Below are positions 44,761-53,773 of a DNA stretch of 64,000 nucleotides, in pieces; the first letter of the stretch is position 1, and each line of letters starts with the position of its first letter. Origin of the DNA: Ectothiorhodospira mobilis (lineage in GTDB: Bacteria > Pseudomonadota > Gammaproteobacteria > Ectothiorhodospirales > Ectothiorhodospiraceae); NCBI RefSeq assembly GCF_900114895.1, contig NZ_FOUO01000001.1, positions 1 to 64,000 of the forward strand, given 5' to 3'. Both the position numbers and the translations under genes were made by a program. Below the pieces are notes generated by a model, which worked only from the letters and a program-made list of their open reading frames with translations, did not search any database and was not told the origin of the DNA.

Positions 44761-46163
44761 TGCCGTCCACCTGGCCGGCCGGATCCGGGGGCAACGACGA
44801 AGTCCGGAAACCTGGGGCCCGGCGCGCCTTCCTCATCGGCGGCCACCGCCGCCTGCGTGGCCGGCACCGTGCCCTCGTCCAGTTCCCGCCGCAGGATCAC
44901 GGTGAGGGCAACCAGGGCATAGACCAGCTCGAAGTAGGCCATGTCCAGGAAGGCCCCGGCCACCAGGAAACCGATGAGCCCCACCTTGACGGCCCAGGCG
45001 TATTCCTCCAGCCAGGCCTGACCGGTACGCCTTCGGGCAGTCATCTGGATGCGGTGCAAGGTTGCCAGCATGGCCCCCATCAAGAGCAGGTAGATCCCCA
45101 AGCCGGTGAAGCCATGCTGCCCCATGAGCTGGAAGTAGGTGCTGTGGGGGGAAAGGGCGAAACGCCAGGTCCCCTCGAACTCGGCATACTGGATCCACCA
45201 GTTGTAGCCCATCCCCTCGTGGTTGAATCCCATCCCCGTCAGAGGGCGCTCCAGGGCCATGTTCCAGTTCACCCCCCAGGACTGGATGCGCTGCATGGCG
45301 GAGGTGTCCTCCTGATAATGGCGGATGCTCTCCCAGCGCTCCATCAGCTTGTCCGGCACGGTGACCCCCACCACGGACACCAGGACAAAGGCCAAGGCCA
45401 CCAGCATCCCCTTGCGGCGCATTCGCAGGAAGAGGAAGGGGGCCACCGCCAGGATCCCCAGGAAGGCCCCGCGGGAATAAGTGGCCAGGATGGCGATGGC
45501 GGTGAGCCAGAAGGTGGCGTACGCCCCCCAGCCCAGGGGCCGCATCCAGCGCTGCAGCCGGGGGATCCCCCAGTCCAGCCAGCGATGGTGGAACATGCGC
45601 GCGGTGGCCAGGATCATGGGCAGGATCATCACCATGGCCATGCCGATGTAGGTGTTACCTTCCAGGAAGGAGCGCGGCGGCCCCAGCACCTGATGCTGGC
45701 CGCCGGTGAGGATGGCGAAGATGCCGCCCTTGAAGCCATAGAAGGCGATGGACCCGGTGATCACCAGCAGCAGCGGGACCACCCGCCGCTCACCGAAGAT
45801 GAGCATGGGGGCGACGAAGGTGATGGCCAGGATCTTCACCAGCTTGATCCACTGCTCCCAGGCCCCGTCGGGGCTCACGGCAAAGACACTGGTCACGGTG
45901 ACCCAGGCCAGGAAGAGGCAGAGCAGGAGCATCTCCCGGGTCATGGGCAGGGGCCGCCGGTCCTTTGCCAGGAACACGGCCACCAGGGTGGTGCCGCCGA
46001 TAACCATGGCCAGGGGAAAGGTGCGCATGAACCCCCAGGTGAGGCCATGGGGCGACATGAGCCCCACCCAATACCAGCCCAGGATGCCCACCCAGGGGCG
46101 CATGAGGATGACGGGCACCAGCCCCATGACGATGGTGAAGAGGGCGAGATCACGCAGCGCCAT
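44757..46163 (-). CDS. O-antigen-ligase-like protein, exosortase A-associated type
   Basis: A 468-residue membrane protein with about ten helices, matching the family of putative O-glycosylation ligases of exosortase A loci (TIGR03097-like). The Wzy_C-type loop has SRGAFLGILAVAPF followed by the periplasmic stretch GFNHEGMGYNWW and SPHSTYFQLMGQHG. Such enzymes join glycan chains to a carrier. ATG start behind GGGTGAG. Coupled to the lyase-like gene downstream. Confidence 0.85.
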   Translation of the reverse strand: MALRDLALFTIVMGLVPVILMRPWVGILGWYWVGLMSPHGLTWGFMRTFPLAMVIGGTTLVAVFLAKDRRPLPMTREMLLLCLFLAWVTVTSVFAVSPDGAWEQWIKLVKILAITFVAPMLIFGERRVVPLLLVITGSIAFYGFKGGIFAILTGGQHQVLGPPRSFLEGNTYIGMAMVMILPMILATARMFHHRWLDWGIPRLQRWMRPLGWGAYATFWLTAIAILATYSRGAFLGILAVAPFLFLRMRRKGMLVALAFVLVSVVGVTVPDKLMERWESIRHYQEDTSAMQRIQSWGVNWNMALERPLTGMGFNHEGMGYNWWIQYAEFEGTWRFALSPHSTYFQLMGQHGFTGLGIYLLLMGAMLATLHRIQMTARRRTGQAWLEEYAWAVKVGLIGFLVAGAFLDMAYFELVYALVALTVILRRELDEGTVPATQAAVAADEEGAPGPRFPDFVVAPGSGRPGGRQ

Positions 46164-46225
46164 GGCTCACCCGCATACAGCAGCGATGGATGGGCCCCCG
46201 GGTGCGGGAGCGGCGGTTCCTCGCA

Positions 46226-46867
46226 TCACCCCCCCTCCCCGGCGGGGACGTCCACGGGATGACCTGATCGGCGCAGCATGTCCTTTAAGCCCGGCAGGGG
46301 ATAACCCCGGGCATAGGCCTGCCGGGCGTGCTCCCGGGCCGCTTCGTATTCCCCCAGATCGAAGAGCACCAGCCCCAGGTTGTAATGGACTTCGGGGTTG
46401 TCCGGGGCCATGGAGGCGGACTCCTCGAGATATTTGCGGGCCGCGTCCATCTTCTTCGTACGAAAGGCGTGCAGCCCCTGGATCAGGGGCACCATGGCAT
46501 CCTGCGGATTCACCTGCCGGGCCCACTGAAAACGGCACTCGATGGGCCATTCCGCGCGATGAGGTTGGGATCGCCCCTCGCGGACGGCGAGGCGGCTCAG
46601 GGCATCCAGGGCGGCATGATGGTTGGGATAGTAGTTGAGCACATATTCCAGGTCGCCGATGAGGTAACCGGTCGCCCCCCGGCGGAGGGTGCGCACCTCC
46701 TCGGTGAAATGGAAGCGCTCCACCAACCCTAAGCGCTTGCGGTGCTCGGGGTTGAGATAGTCCAGATTCTGCCCCGGTGGATCACCGCACCACCCCGCCG
46801 CCATGGCCATGGAAGGGAGGAGCGCCACGAGGGCGATGATCCAAACCATTCGCTGCAGAACCCGCAT
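46226..46867 (-). CDS. Secreted or periplasmic tetratricopeptide-repeat protein
   Basis: A 213-residue protein with a signal peptide (MRVLQRMVWIIALVALLPS, then AMAAGW cleavage). TPR motifs sit in the C-terminal half (about 105-190), for example GLHAFRTKKMDAARKYLEE and GLVLFDLGEYEAAREHA. The N-terminal mature part has WCGDPPGQNLDYLNPEHRK, a stretch I recall from TPR proteins of exosortase A loci. It likely scaffolds envelope enzymes. Start ATG 46867 behind GGGGGG. Confidence 0.7.
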   Translation of the reverse strand: MRVLQRMVWIIALVALLPSMAMAAGWCGDPPGQNLDYLNPEHRKRLGLVERFHFTEEVRTLRRGATGYLIGDLEYVLNYYPNHHAALDALSRLAVREGRSQPHRAEWPIECRFQWARQVNPQDAMVPLIQGLHAFRTKKMDAARKYLEESASMAPDNPEVHYNLGLVLFDLGEYEAAREHARQAYARGYPLPGLKDMLRRSGHPVDVPAGEGG

Positions 46868-46924
46868 GCTGCCCCCCGCCTGTCCCGCAGGCCCGGATCG
46901 TATTCCATTGAAACATAGCAACAC

Positions 46925-47659
46925 CTAGACGGCACGGGAAGGCACCCGCACCCGCGGCCGGGCGGCATCCCGCAGCGAGACATGGAATCCGGGCCGCCCC
47001 CGGCCCCAGCTTACCTGCAATGGTCCCAGGACGAGAAAGGTCCGCATGCCGGTGACCCGGGCCCCCAGACGCCGGTGGGAGGCCACGGAGGCGGCATTGA
47101 AGGCGGAGATGCGGCTGCAGCTGGCACGGTAGCCCCGCTGCCGCAGCCGCGCCCCCGCCTCGCCCCACAGGCGAGCGAAGGCGGTACCGAAACGATGGCG
47201 GGGGAACACATAGACATCGAAATCCCACACCGCCTCCCCTTCCGGCGCCGGTTCGAAACGGCAGCGTACCTCATCCTCCTCATAGGGGCCCTCGGTCCAC
47301 CAGAGAAAGGCCATGGGGTCGGCGCCGCGGACCACTGCCAGGCAACGGGCCCCCTGGGCGAAACGGCCCCGGATCACGGCCGCCGGATGGGGCAGGTGCT
47401 GCAGCAGGGGATCCCCGTGACCGGCCTCGCGCACCGTCACCCCGGGATCCCGCAAGGCCCGGGCGGGGGGACCCTCCGGCAGGGGTTGGGCCACCAGGAG
47501 ATAGCGGATCAGCCGCACCCGCCCGCCGCTGCCCCGTTCCAGGGCGCGGGAGAGAAGATACCACAGGCCATTGCGGCGGCCCAGGGTATGCAGCGGGGAG
47601 GACAGGCGATGCACGAGCCCCTGGAGCATGGACCGTTTCTGCGTCTGCACCCCGATCAT
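46925..47659 (-). CDS. GNAT-like acyltransferase, exosortase A-associated
   Basis: A 244-residue protein with the GNAT fold pattern: PMAFLWWTEGPYEEDEVR then DFDVYVFPRHRFGTAFARL and HRRLGARVTGMRTF. The characteristic acyl-CoA loop is modified, so acyl donor binding is unclear. It sits between the TPR gene and exosortase-associated hydrolase 1. The ATG overlaps the hydrolase stop (ATGA). Substrate unknown. Confidence 0.65.
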   Translation of the reverse strand: MIGVQTQKRSMLQGLVHRLSSPLHTLGRRNGLWYLLSRALERGSGGRVRLIRYLLVAQPLPEGPPARALRDPGVTVREAGHGDPLLQHLPHPAAVIRGRFAQGARCLAVVRGADPMAFLWWTEGPYEEDEVRCRFEPAPEGEAVWDFDVYVFPRHRFGTAFARLWGEAGARLRQRGYRASCSRISAFNAASVASHRRLGARVTGMRTFLVLGPLQVSWGRGRPGFHVSLRDAARPRVRVPSRAV

Positions 47660-48534
47660 GACCGCGGGACATCCGGCCATCGGGTGACCCATTCCCGGGT
47701 CCACCGCTCCACCGGCTCCCGCCACTCCCGCCGCGAGAAGGTGTGGTTGGCCCCGGGCAGTTCCCGCAGCGTCACCCGGGATGCCTCCAGCAGGCCGCGC
47801 CAGGCGGGATCGCCGCTGGCGCATTGCCGGAACTCGGCGGCGGTGAGGTCCTCCCCGCTGAGGATCAGCAGGATGGGGCCGGGAAAGCGCCGCCATCCCT
47901 CGGCCATGCGCCGGGGCAAGGGGGCGTCGTGGTCAACAACGGTCTCCCCCGGGTTCGCACCTTGCGGACGTCCCCGGGCCAGGGCGCGGCGCAACATCCC
48001 GGCGAGGGAGACCAGGGAGTGGCGCAGGTCCACCCTCCCCCGCAGCAGGTCGCCCCAGAAGGCAGGGCTCAGCAGGCGCTGACGGTAGTATCCCCTGAGA
48101 TACGCCCGGGCCAGACCGGCCTCGGTACGCACCCAGGGGTTGAGCAGCACCAGCCCGGCGATGCGGGGATCCCGCCAGGCGTACAGGAGGGCCGCCGAGG
48201 CCGCGTCGCACAGGCCCCAGAGGACCACCCGCTCCAGTTGCGGGGCCCGGGCCAGGAAGGCATCCACGGCGGCGGCGATGTCCGCATCGATGTGCTCGAA
48301 ATCCCGCGCTTCCCCCCCGGAATCCCCCATGCCCCGGGAATCGAAGCGCATCACGGGGATGCCGTGGGCGGCAAGATGCCGCGCCAGCAACAGGAACTGG
48401 CGATGGCTGCCCACCCGATACTGGGGGCCGCCCACGACCATCAACACCCCGGTACGCACGCCGGAGTCCCCCGCATGGACCAGGCCCACCAAGGGGTCAT
48501 CCCCCACGTGAAAGAGAAAGGCCTCCGGGTTCAT
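47656..48534 (-). CDS. Exosortase A system-associated hydrolase 1
   Basis: A 292-residue alpha/beta hydrolase. GGPQYRVGSHRQFLLLARHL and RFDSRGMGDSGGEAR are near-exact family sequences (TIGR03100-like), and VVLWGLCDAASAALLYA gives a cysteine at the usual nucleophile elbow (GLCDA). The histidine end is in GANHTFSRREW. Coupled by ATGA overlaps to hydrolase 2 and the GNAT gene. Substrate is not known for the family. Confidence 0.88.
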   Translation of the reverse strand: MNPEAFLFHVGDDPLVGLVHAGDSGVRTGVLMVVGGPQYRVGSHRQFLLLARHLAAHGIPVMRFDSRGMGDSGGEARDFEHIDADIAAAVDAFLARAPQLERVVLWGLCDAASAALLYAWRDPRIAGLVLLNPWVRTEAGLARAYLRGYYRQRLLSPAFWGDLLRGRVDLRHSLVSLAGMLRRALARGRPQGANPGETVVDHDAPLPRRMAEGWRRFPGPILLILSGEDLTAAEFRQCASGDPAWRGLLEASRVTLRELPGANHTFSRREWREPVERWTREWVTRWPDVPRS

Positions 48535-49346
48535 GGCCCCATGACCTCCTGGACGCAACGGGTCGTGGCCTCGATCATCTCCGGGACCTCACGGATCTCC
48601 TGGGTGGCCCAAAAGGGCTCGCCGGGGACGGCCCGGGCGGTCACCCCATGACCCGCCGTGCGCCAGGCCTCCACCTGCCGCGTGGCGGCGGGGGACAATG
48701 CCGGTTCGTCTCCGGCGGCCACCTCGAACCAGGCCACGTCCCCAGCCGGCGGGGGTTGCAGCGCCGCCGCCGCAAGCCCAGCCGCCCACTCCGGATGCAG
48801 GCCATAGCCCGCCACCTCCAGGGTCTCCCCGGCCTGCAGCCGCTGGCGCAGGGCCTGAGTGCCCTCCCCCGGGCCGCCCGCCAGGAGCCCCGAGGCCAGG
48901 CGCAGGCGCAGGATCTGATTCAGGAGCACCTCGCCCCGGGGCACCGGCTGCCAGAGGAGGGTGAGCCCGGGTGGGCGGGGGAGGTGGGGCAGCAGATCCG
49001 CTAAGAGCAGGCATCCCCCCCGCAGCCCCCACAGGATCAGGGGGTGATCCCCCTCCTTCGCCACCTCCCGCACACAGGTCAGCAGATCCTCGACCCAGCC
49101 CGACCAGCGGGCCTGCTCGAAATCCCCGTCGCTGTCGCCGCAGCCAAAGAGATCCGGCTGAATCACCGTCCATCCCCCGGCCGCCAGGCGGCGGGCCTGC
49201 AGGGCCGCCATGCGCCGGGATTTGTTGTGCTCCTCCAGGAAGGGATGGACATACAGGACGGATCCCCGCGCGGGGGTCCCGGCGGGGGGGCGATGGATCA
49301 CCCGGAACAGGGCACCCCGCCCGCCCTGGATGAAGCCCACGTCCAT
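48531..49346 (-). CDS. Exosortase A system-associated hydrolase 2
   Basis: A 271-residue alpha/beta hydrolase matching the second exosortase A-associated family (TIGR03101-like). It has YVHPFLEEHNKSRRMAALQ near the N-terminus, DLFGCGDSDGDF and the nucleophile-elbow region ILWGLRGGCLLLADLLP. An in-frame GTG at 49352 is a possible earlier start. It follows the ACP gene by about 26 bases and overlaps hydrolase 1 by four bases. Confidence 0.88.
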   Translation of the reverse strand: MDVGFIQGGRGALFRVIHRPPAGTPARGSVLYVHPFLEEHNKSRRMAALQARRLAAGGWTVIQPDLFGCGDSDGDFEQARWSGWVEDLLTCVREVAKEGDHPLILWGLRGGCLLLADLLPHLPRPPGLTLLWQPVPRGEVLLNQILRLRLASGLLAGGPGEGTQALRQRLQAGETLEVAGYGLHPEWAAGLAAAALQPPPAGDVAWFEVAAGDEPALSPAATRQVEAWRTAGHGVTARAVPGEPFWATQEIREVPEMIEATTRCVQEVMGP

Positions 49347-49372
49347 CGCCACGCCCTACCGCCCCCCCGGGG

Positions 49373-49627
49373 TCAGGCCCCTGCCCGCTTCTGATCGACG
49401 AAGGTCGTGAGCGAACCCAGCGTCTCGAACGTCTCCCCGCTGATCTCGTCATCGTCCACCACGATGCCGAACTGCTCCTCCAGAGCGGTGAGGATGCCCA
49501 CCACCGCCATGGAATCCAGTTCGGGGAGATGCCCCAGCAACGGGGTGGAGGCCTCGAACGCGGCCGAACGCCCGTTCAGGCCCAGGACGGTATCCAGGAC
49601 CCCCTTGATCTGTTCCATGCTCGACAT
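49373..49627 (-). CDS. Acyl carrier protein, exosortase A-associated
   Basis: An 84-residue carrier protein. The 4'-phosphopantetheine serine is in LPELDSMAVVGILTALEE. Acidic, four-helix pattern. Start ATG 49627 behind GGGGAA. In exosortase A loci an ACP of this type travels with an acyl-ligase and a PLP decarboxylase; neither is seen next to it here, although a PaaK-like adenylating enzyme lies at 55-56 kb. First gene of the minus-strand block to 42910. Confidence 0.85.
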   Translation of the reverse strand: MSSMEQIKGVLDTVLGLNGRSAAFEASTPLLGHLPELDSMAVVGILTALEEQFGIVVDDDEISGETFETLGSLTTFVDQKRAGA

Positions 49628-49776
49628 TCTGTTCCCCGTGTCTTGTCGCGGTCGGGGCCATCGCGACGAGGGTGCGTGGCTGGCCCGAAGAGGACCGCTG
49701 GGATTATGATGACCCACTGAAGGGATGCCTACCGGGCATAAAGTATATAACCCCATCCCCAGGGGCGAACAGGCAT

Positions 49777-51621
49777 ATGGCAGGACTCTGCGGTTGGTTT
49801 ACCCCGGGCGATGGTGTGCCCGCACACGCCGGTCCCTCCTGCGCCGGGGAACTCCCCGCCCGGCCGGGGGCCCCGGCGCAGCATCGCGAGACCCATGGCG
49901 GGGCCTGCCAGGTCCGGGATGGCTGGACCGCGGGGGAGGCCGGGGGCGTGGTGGTCGCCCTCGCCGGACACCCCCGCTGGCGGGACGCGGAACTGGCCGC
50001 CCTGGCCCGCGACGGCGACCCGGCCCGGGCCCTGTGGGAAGGCTACCGGCGCCACGGGCGGGGCATGCTGGAGCGGCTGGGGGGGGACTTTGCCCTGTGC
50101 GTGCTGGACCCGGAGCAGCGGCGCCTGCTGGCGGCCATCGACCGCATCGGCCAGTTTCCCCTGTATTTCGCCCGCACCGCCACCGGGGTGGCCTTCGGCA
50201 CCTCGGCCTCCAGCGTGCTGGCCCACCCCGGCATCGCGCGGCGCGTCACCCCCGACGGCCTCTTCCACTACCTCTTCTTTCACATGCTCCCGGCCCCGGT
50301 GAGCCTCTACGCCGGGCTGGAGAAGCTCCAGGGGGGCCACTGCCTGACCCTGGAGGGCGATGGTCCGGCACGGGTGGAGGCCTACTGGCAACCGCAGTTC
50401 CAGGAACCGGCCGGGGCCGATGCCAAGGCCCTGGGCCGGGAACTCCACCAGCGGCTGGAGACGGCGGTACAACGCCGGAACGAGGAACCCCGCACCGGGG
50501 CCTTCCTCAGCGGTGGCCTGGACAGCTCCACCGTGAGCGGTTACCTGGCCGCCCTGCGCCCCGGCGAGGCCGACACCTTCAGCATCGGCTTCCATGCCCC
50601 GGGCTATGACGAGATGGACTACGCCCGGGAAGCCGCCCGCCACTTCCGCACCCGCAGCCACGAATACTACGTCACCCCCGAGGACGTGGTGGCGGCGGTG
50701 CCCCTGATCGCAGCGGCCTATGACGAGCCCTTTGGCAATTCCTCGGCCCTGCCCGCCTATTTCTGCGCCCGCATGGCCGCCGATACCGGCATCCGGCGCA
50801 TGCTGGCCGGGGACGGCGGCGACGAACTCTTCGCCGGCAACGCCCGTTACGTGAAACAGCAGGTGTTCGAACACTGGGGACGCCTGCCCGCCCCCTTGCG
50901 CCGGAAATTGCTGGAACCGTTGTTCACGCACCTGCCCCGGGGCGCGCCCCTGCTGGGCAAGGCCCGCAGCTACGTGGAACAGGCCCGCATCCCCCTGCCC
51001 GACCGCCTGCAGACCTACAACCACCTGTATCGCCTGGATGCGGAAACGGTGTTCGAGGCGGATTTTCTCGCCCAGGTGGACCGGGAGGCCCCCTGGACCC
51101 TCATGCGGGATCTCTACCATCGCCCCGACGGGGCGTCGCCCCTGAACCGCATGATGTACCTGGACTGGCAACAGACCCTGGCGGACAACGACCTGCGCAA
51201 GGTGAGCCGCATGGGCCAGCTGGCCGGGGTGGACGTGGTGTATCCCATGCTGGACGAGGACCTGGTGGACTTCTCCTGCCGCATCCCCTCGGCCCTGAAG
51301 GCCTCAAGAGGGCGCCTGCGCCACTTCTACAAGGAGGCCATGAGCGGCTTCCTCCCCGAGCGCATCATTCACAAGAAGAAGCACGGCTTCGGCCTGCCCT
51401 TCGGCGTATGGATGCAGGAACACCCTCCCCTTCAGGAGATGGCCTACGACGGGCTGCTGCGCTTCAAGGACCGGGGGATCCTGCAACCCGCCTTCATCGA
51501 CCGGCTCATCCAGATGCACCGGCAACAGCACGCCGTCTACTACGGGGAGATGGTGTGGATCCTGATGATGCTGGACCTGTGGCTGGAGACCCATGATCTG
51601 TCCGTCGAGGGCCCGGGTTGA
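49777..51621 (+). CDS. Asparagine synthase (glutamine-hydrolysing)-like protein with Cys at position 5
   Basis: A 614-residue protein with an N-terminal class II amidotransferase-type domain (1-195) and a C-terminal synthetase domain. SGGLDSSTVSGYLAAL (S245 on) is the PP-loop, GDGGDELFAGNARY follows, and HKKKHGFGLPFGVWMQ lies near the C-terminus. The protein starts MAGLCGWFTPG, so the would-be nucleophile is C5 rather than C2; it would need propeptide removal or is inactive as glutaminase. ATG 49777 behind AGGGGCGAACAGG. Divergent from the ACP gene and coupled to a glycosyltransferase. Confidence 0.85.
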   Translation: MAGLCGWFTPGDGVPAHAGPSCAGELPARPGAPAQHRETHGGACQVRDGWTAGEAGGVVVALAGHPRWRDAELAALARDGDPARALWEGYRRHGRGMLERLGGDFALCVLDPEQRRLLAAIDRIGQFPLYFARTATGVAFGTSASSVLAHPGIARRVTPDGLFHYLFFHMLPAPVSLYAGLEKLQGGHCLTLEGDGPARVEAYWQPQFQEPAGADAKALGRELHQRLETAVQRRNEEPRTGAFLSGGLDSSTVSGYLAALRPGEADTFSIGFHAPGYDEMDYAREAARHFRTRSHEYYVTPEDVVAAVPLIAAAYDEPFGNSSALPAYFCARMAADTGIRRMLAGDGGDELFAGNARYVKQQVFEHWGRLPAPLRRKLLEPLFTHLPRGAPLLGKARSYVEQARIPLPDRLQTYNHLYRLDAETVFEADFLAQVDREAPWTLMRDLYHRPDGASPLNRMMYLDWQQTLADNDLRKVSRMGQLAGVDVVYPMLDEDLVDFSCRIPSALKASRGRLRHFYKEAMSGFLPERIIHKKKHGFGLPFGVWMQEHPPLQEMAYDGLLRFKDRGILQPAFIDRLIQMHRQQHAVYYGEMVWILMMLDLWLETHDLSVEGPG

Positions 51622-52796
51622 TGCGTATCCTCTATCACCACCGGATCGCCTCCAAGGATGGGCAATACGTCCATGTGCAGGAGTTGACCCAGGCCCTGCA
51701 GCGCCAGGGCCACGAGATCATCATGGTGGCGCCTAGCCTGATGGAGGACCATGAATTCGGACACGGCAGCCGCCTGGTGGCCCGGTTGAAAAGACATATC
51801 CCGGCGGGCGTGTACGAATTGCTGGAGCTGGCCTATGCCCTGGTGGCCTTCGTGCAGATCCTTGCCCAAGCCCTTCGCCACCGCCCCGATTGCCTCTACG
51901 AACGCTATAACCTCTATCTGCCCTCGGGTACCTGGGCCAGCCGTTTGCTGAGGATTCCGCTGCTGCTGGAGGTGAACGCCCCCCTGTTCGAGGAGCGCCA
52001 GCGCTTCAACGGGATCGCGCTGCCCCGATTGGCGCGCTGGAGCGAGGATCATGTCTGGAGACGGGCCGATCGTGCGCTGCCCGTGACACAGGTCCTGGCG
52101 CAACGGATGATCGCCCGGGGCGTGGACCCCGAACGCATCCGCGTCCTTGCCAATGGCATCGACACGGAAAAATTCCAGCGCTTCCCCGCCACGCACGAGG
52201 CCAAGGCCGCACTGGGGTTGGAGGACCGGCTGGTGTTGGGCTTTACCGGCTTCGTGCGCGAGTGGCACGGCCTTGAACGGGTCGTGGACCTGCTCCGCGA
52301 GGATGCAGGCCAGCGGCACCTGCTCATCGTCGGGGACGGCCCCGCCTGTGCGTCCATCCGGGAACGCGCCCGGGCCTTGGGGGTCGAGGATCGGGTCACC
52401 ATCACCGGCATCATCCCGCGCGACCAGGTGGCCAGATACGTGGCCGCCTTCGATATCGCCCTGCAGCCGGATGTGGTGGACTACGCATCCCCCCTCAAGC
52501 TGTTCGAATACCTGGCCCTGGGCCGCGCCATCGTGGCACCGGACAAGGCCAACATCCGGGAGATCCTGACCCACGGGCACAACGGCCTGCTCTTCGATTG
52601 CGGCAACAGCGATGCCTTCAAACAGGCAGTGGAGCGGCTATGCAATGATGCCCCCCTGCGGGCCCGGCTCAGCGCCCAGGCCCGGCGCACCATCCAGGAG
52701 AAACAACTCACCTGGGACCACAACGCCACGCGCGTGGTAGAGGCCGCTGCAAGGCTCATTGAAGACAACAGGAAGGCCCGATCTCAACGGGCCTGA
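51621..52796 (+). CDS. Glycosyltransferase family 4
   Basis: A 391-residue GT-B enzyme. MRILYHHRIASKDGQYVH opens the N-domain, and the C-domain has LVLGFTGFVREWHGLERVV, IVGDGPACASIRER and the acidic motif SPLKLFEYLALGRAIVAPD. ATG overlaps the amidotransferase stop (TGATG). It runs 13 bases into the convergent deacetylase gene. Confidence 0.88.
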   Translation: MRILYHHRIASKDGQYVHVQELTQALQRQGHEIIMVAPSLMEDHEFGHGSRLVARLKRHIPAGVYELLELAYALVAFVQILAQALRHRPDCLYERYNLYLPSGTWASRLLRIPLLLEVNAPLFEERQRFNGIALPRLARWSEDHVWRRADRALPVTQVLAQRMIARGVDPERIRVLANGIDTEKFQRFPATHEAKAALGLEDRLVLGFTGFVREWHGLERVVDLLREDAGQRHLLIVGDGPACASIRERARALGVEDRVTITGIIPRDQVARYVAAFDIALQPDVVDYASPLKLFEYLALGRAIVAPDKANIREILTHGHNGLLFDCGNSDAFKQAVERLCNDAPLRARLSAQARRTIQEKQLTWDHNATRVVEAAARLIEDNRKARSQRA

Positions 52797-53773
52797 TCCG
52801 GTGAATTGCGCAGCAGATTGCGCCCCAAGCGCAGTGCGAATGGGATTGGCGTCGTGTCCCAGGGCGTGAAACGTGCCAGCTGAAAGGGATCCCGGGAGGC
52901 GTTGGACACCCCCCAGGCCGTGGCCACGGCGGCATCAAAGCCGCAGTCCCGGACCATGCCCACGTGCTCCAGACCATAGTCCTTCCCGGGCTTGCCATTG
53001 GGGTAGGCAAAGACGCGGATCCGGTGCCCCAGCATGGATTCCAGTATCCCCTTGCCCCGGGCGATCTCCTCCTTCGCCGCCGGCCCCGGCAGGCGGGCCA
53101 GAATGGGATGGGTATGGGTGTGTCCGCCGATCTCCATCCCGGCCCCATCCAGGGCCCGGACCTGCGCAGTGGTCATCATCAGGTCCCGGGGCAAGGGCGA
53201 CGGAGTCAGGGCCTGCAATGCCGCCGCCCGTTGCGAACGCTCTTCCCCGGGCAGGTGCTTTACCGCCCGAATCGCCTCCATGGCCAGGGCATGGCGGGCT
53301 TCCATCTCCACCGGGATCTCCCGCATCCCCAGCCCCAGAAAGCCCAGATCCTGTAACCCCGGCGACAGCCGGCGGATCGTCTCGAGGATGCGGTCGTTGA
53401 ACATCATGCCGCCATCGAGAAAGCCGGTGGCCACGAAGAAGGTGGCGGGCAATCCCAGGGATTGCAGGATGGGCAGGGCCACGTCGTGGTTGTCCGCATA
53501 GCCGTCATCGAAGGTGATGCAGGCGGCCCGGGGCGGCAGGCTGCCCCTTTGCAGACGCGCGGCCGCCTCCGCCAGGGGCAGCACGCGAAACAGCCCGGAG
53601 ACCGTCTCCATCTGCCAGCGGAAGGTGGCGGCATCCGGGTCGCCGGGCAGCATCGGGTCCGGTTCAGGGCGGACCCGGTGGTAGATGAGGATGGAAAGGC
53701 GGGCTCGGCGCCCCCCGGGGGCCAGCAGGCCGGCGATGGGGCGCATCATGCGCACCGCAAGGGGGGGCGTCAT
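52784..53773 (-). CDS. Polysaccharide deacetylase family protein
   Basis: A 329-residue carbohydrate esterase 4-type protein. The NodB-like core has CITFDDGYADNHDVALPIL (metal-binding FDDGY) and GAGMEIGGHTHTHPILARL (metal-binding HTHTH). Such enzymes remove N-acetyl groups from polysaccharide. No clear signal peptide, so possibly cytoplasmic or membrane associated. The start ATG overlaps the upstream glycosyltransferase stop (ATGA). Confidence 0.9.
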   Translation of the reverse strand: MTPPLAVRMMRPIAGLLAPGGRRARLSILIYHRVRPEPDPMLPGDPDAATFRWQMETVSGLFRVLPLAEAAARLQRGSLPPRAACITFDDGYADNHDVALPILQSLGLPATFFVATGFLDGGMMFNDRILETIRRLSPGLQDLGFLGLGMREIPVEMEARHALAMEAIRAVKHLPGEERSQRAAALQALTPSPLPRDLMMTTAQVRALDGAGMEIGGHTHTHPILARLPGPAAKEEIARGKGILESMLGHRIRVFAYPNGKPGKDYGLEHVGMVRDCGFDAAVATAWGVSNASRDPFQLARFTPWDTTPIPFALRLGRNLLRNSPDQAR

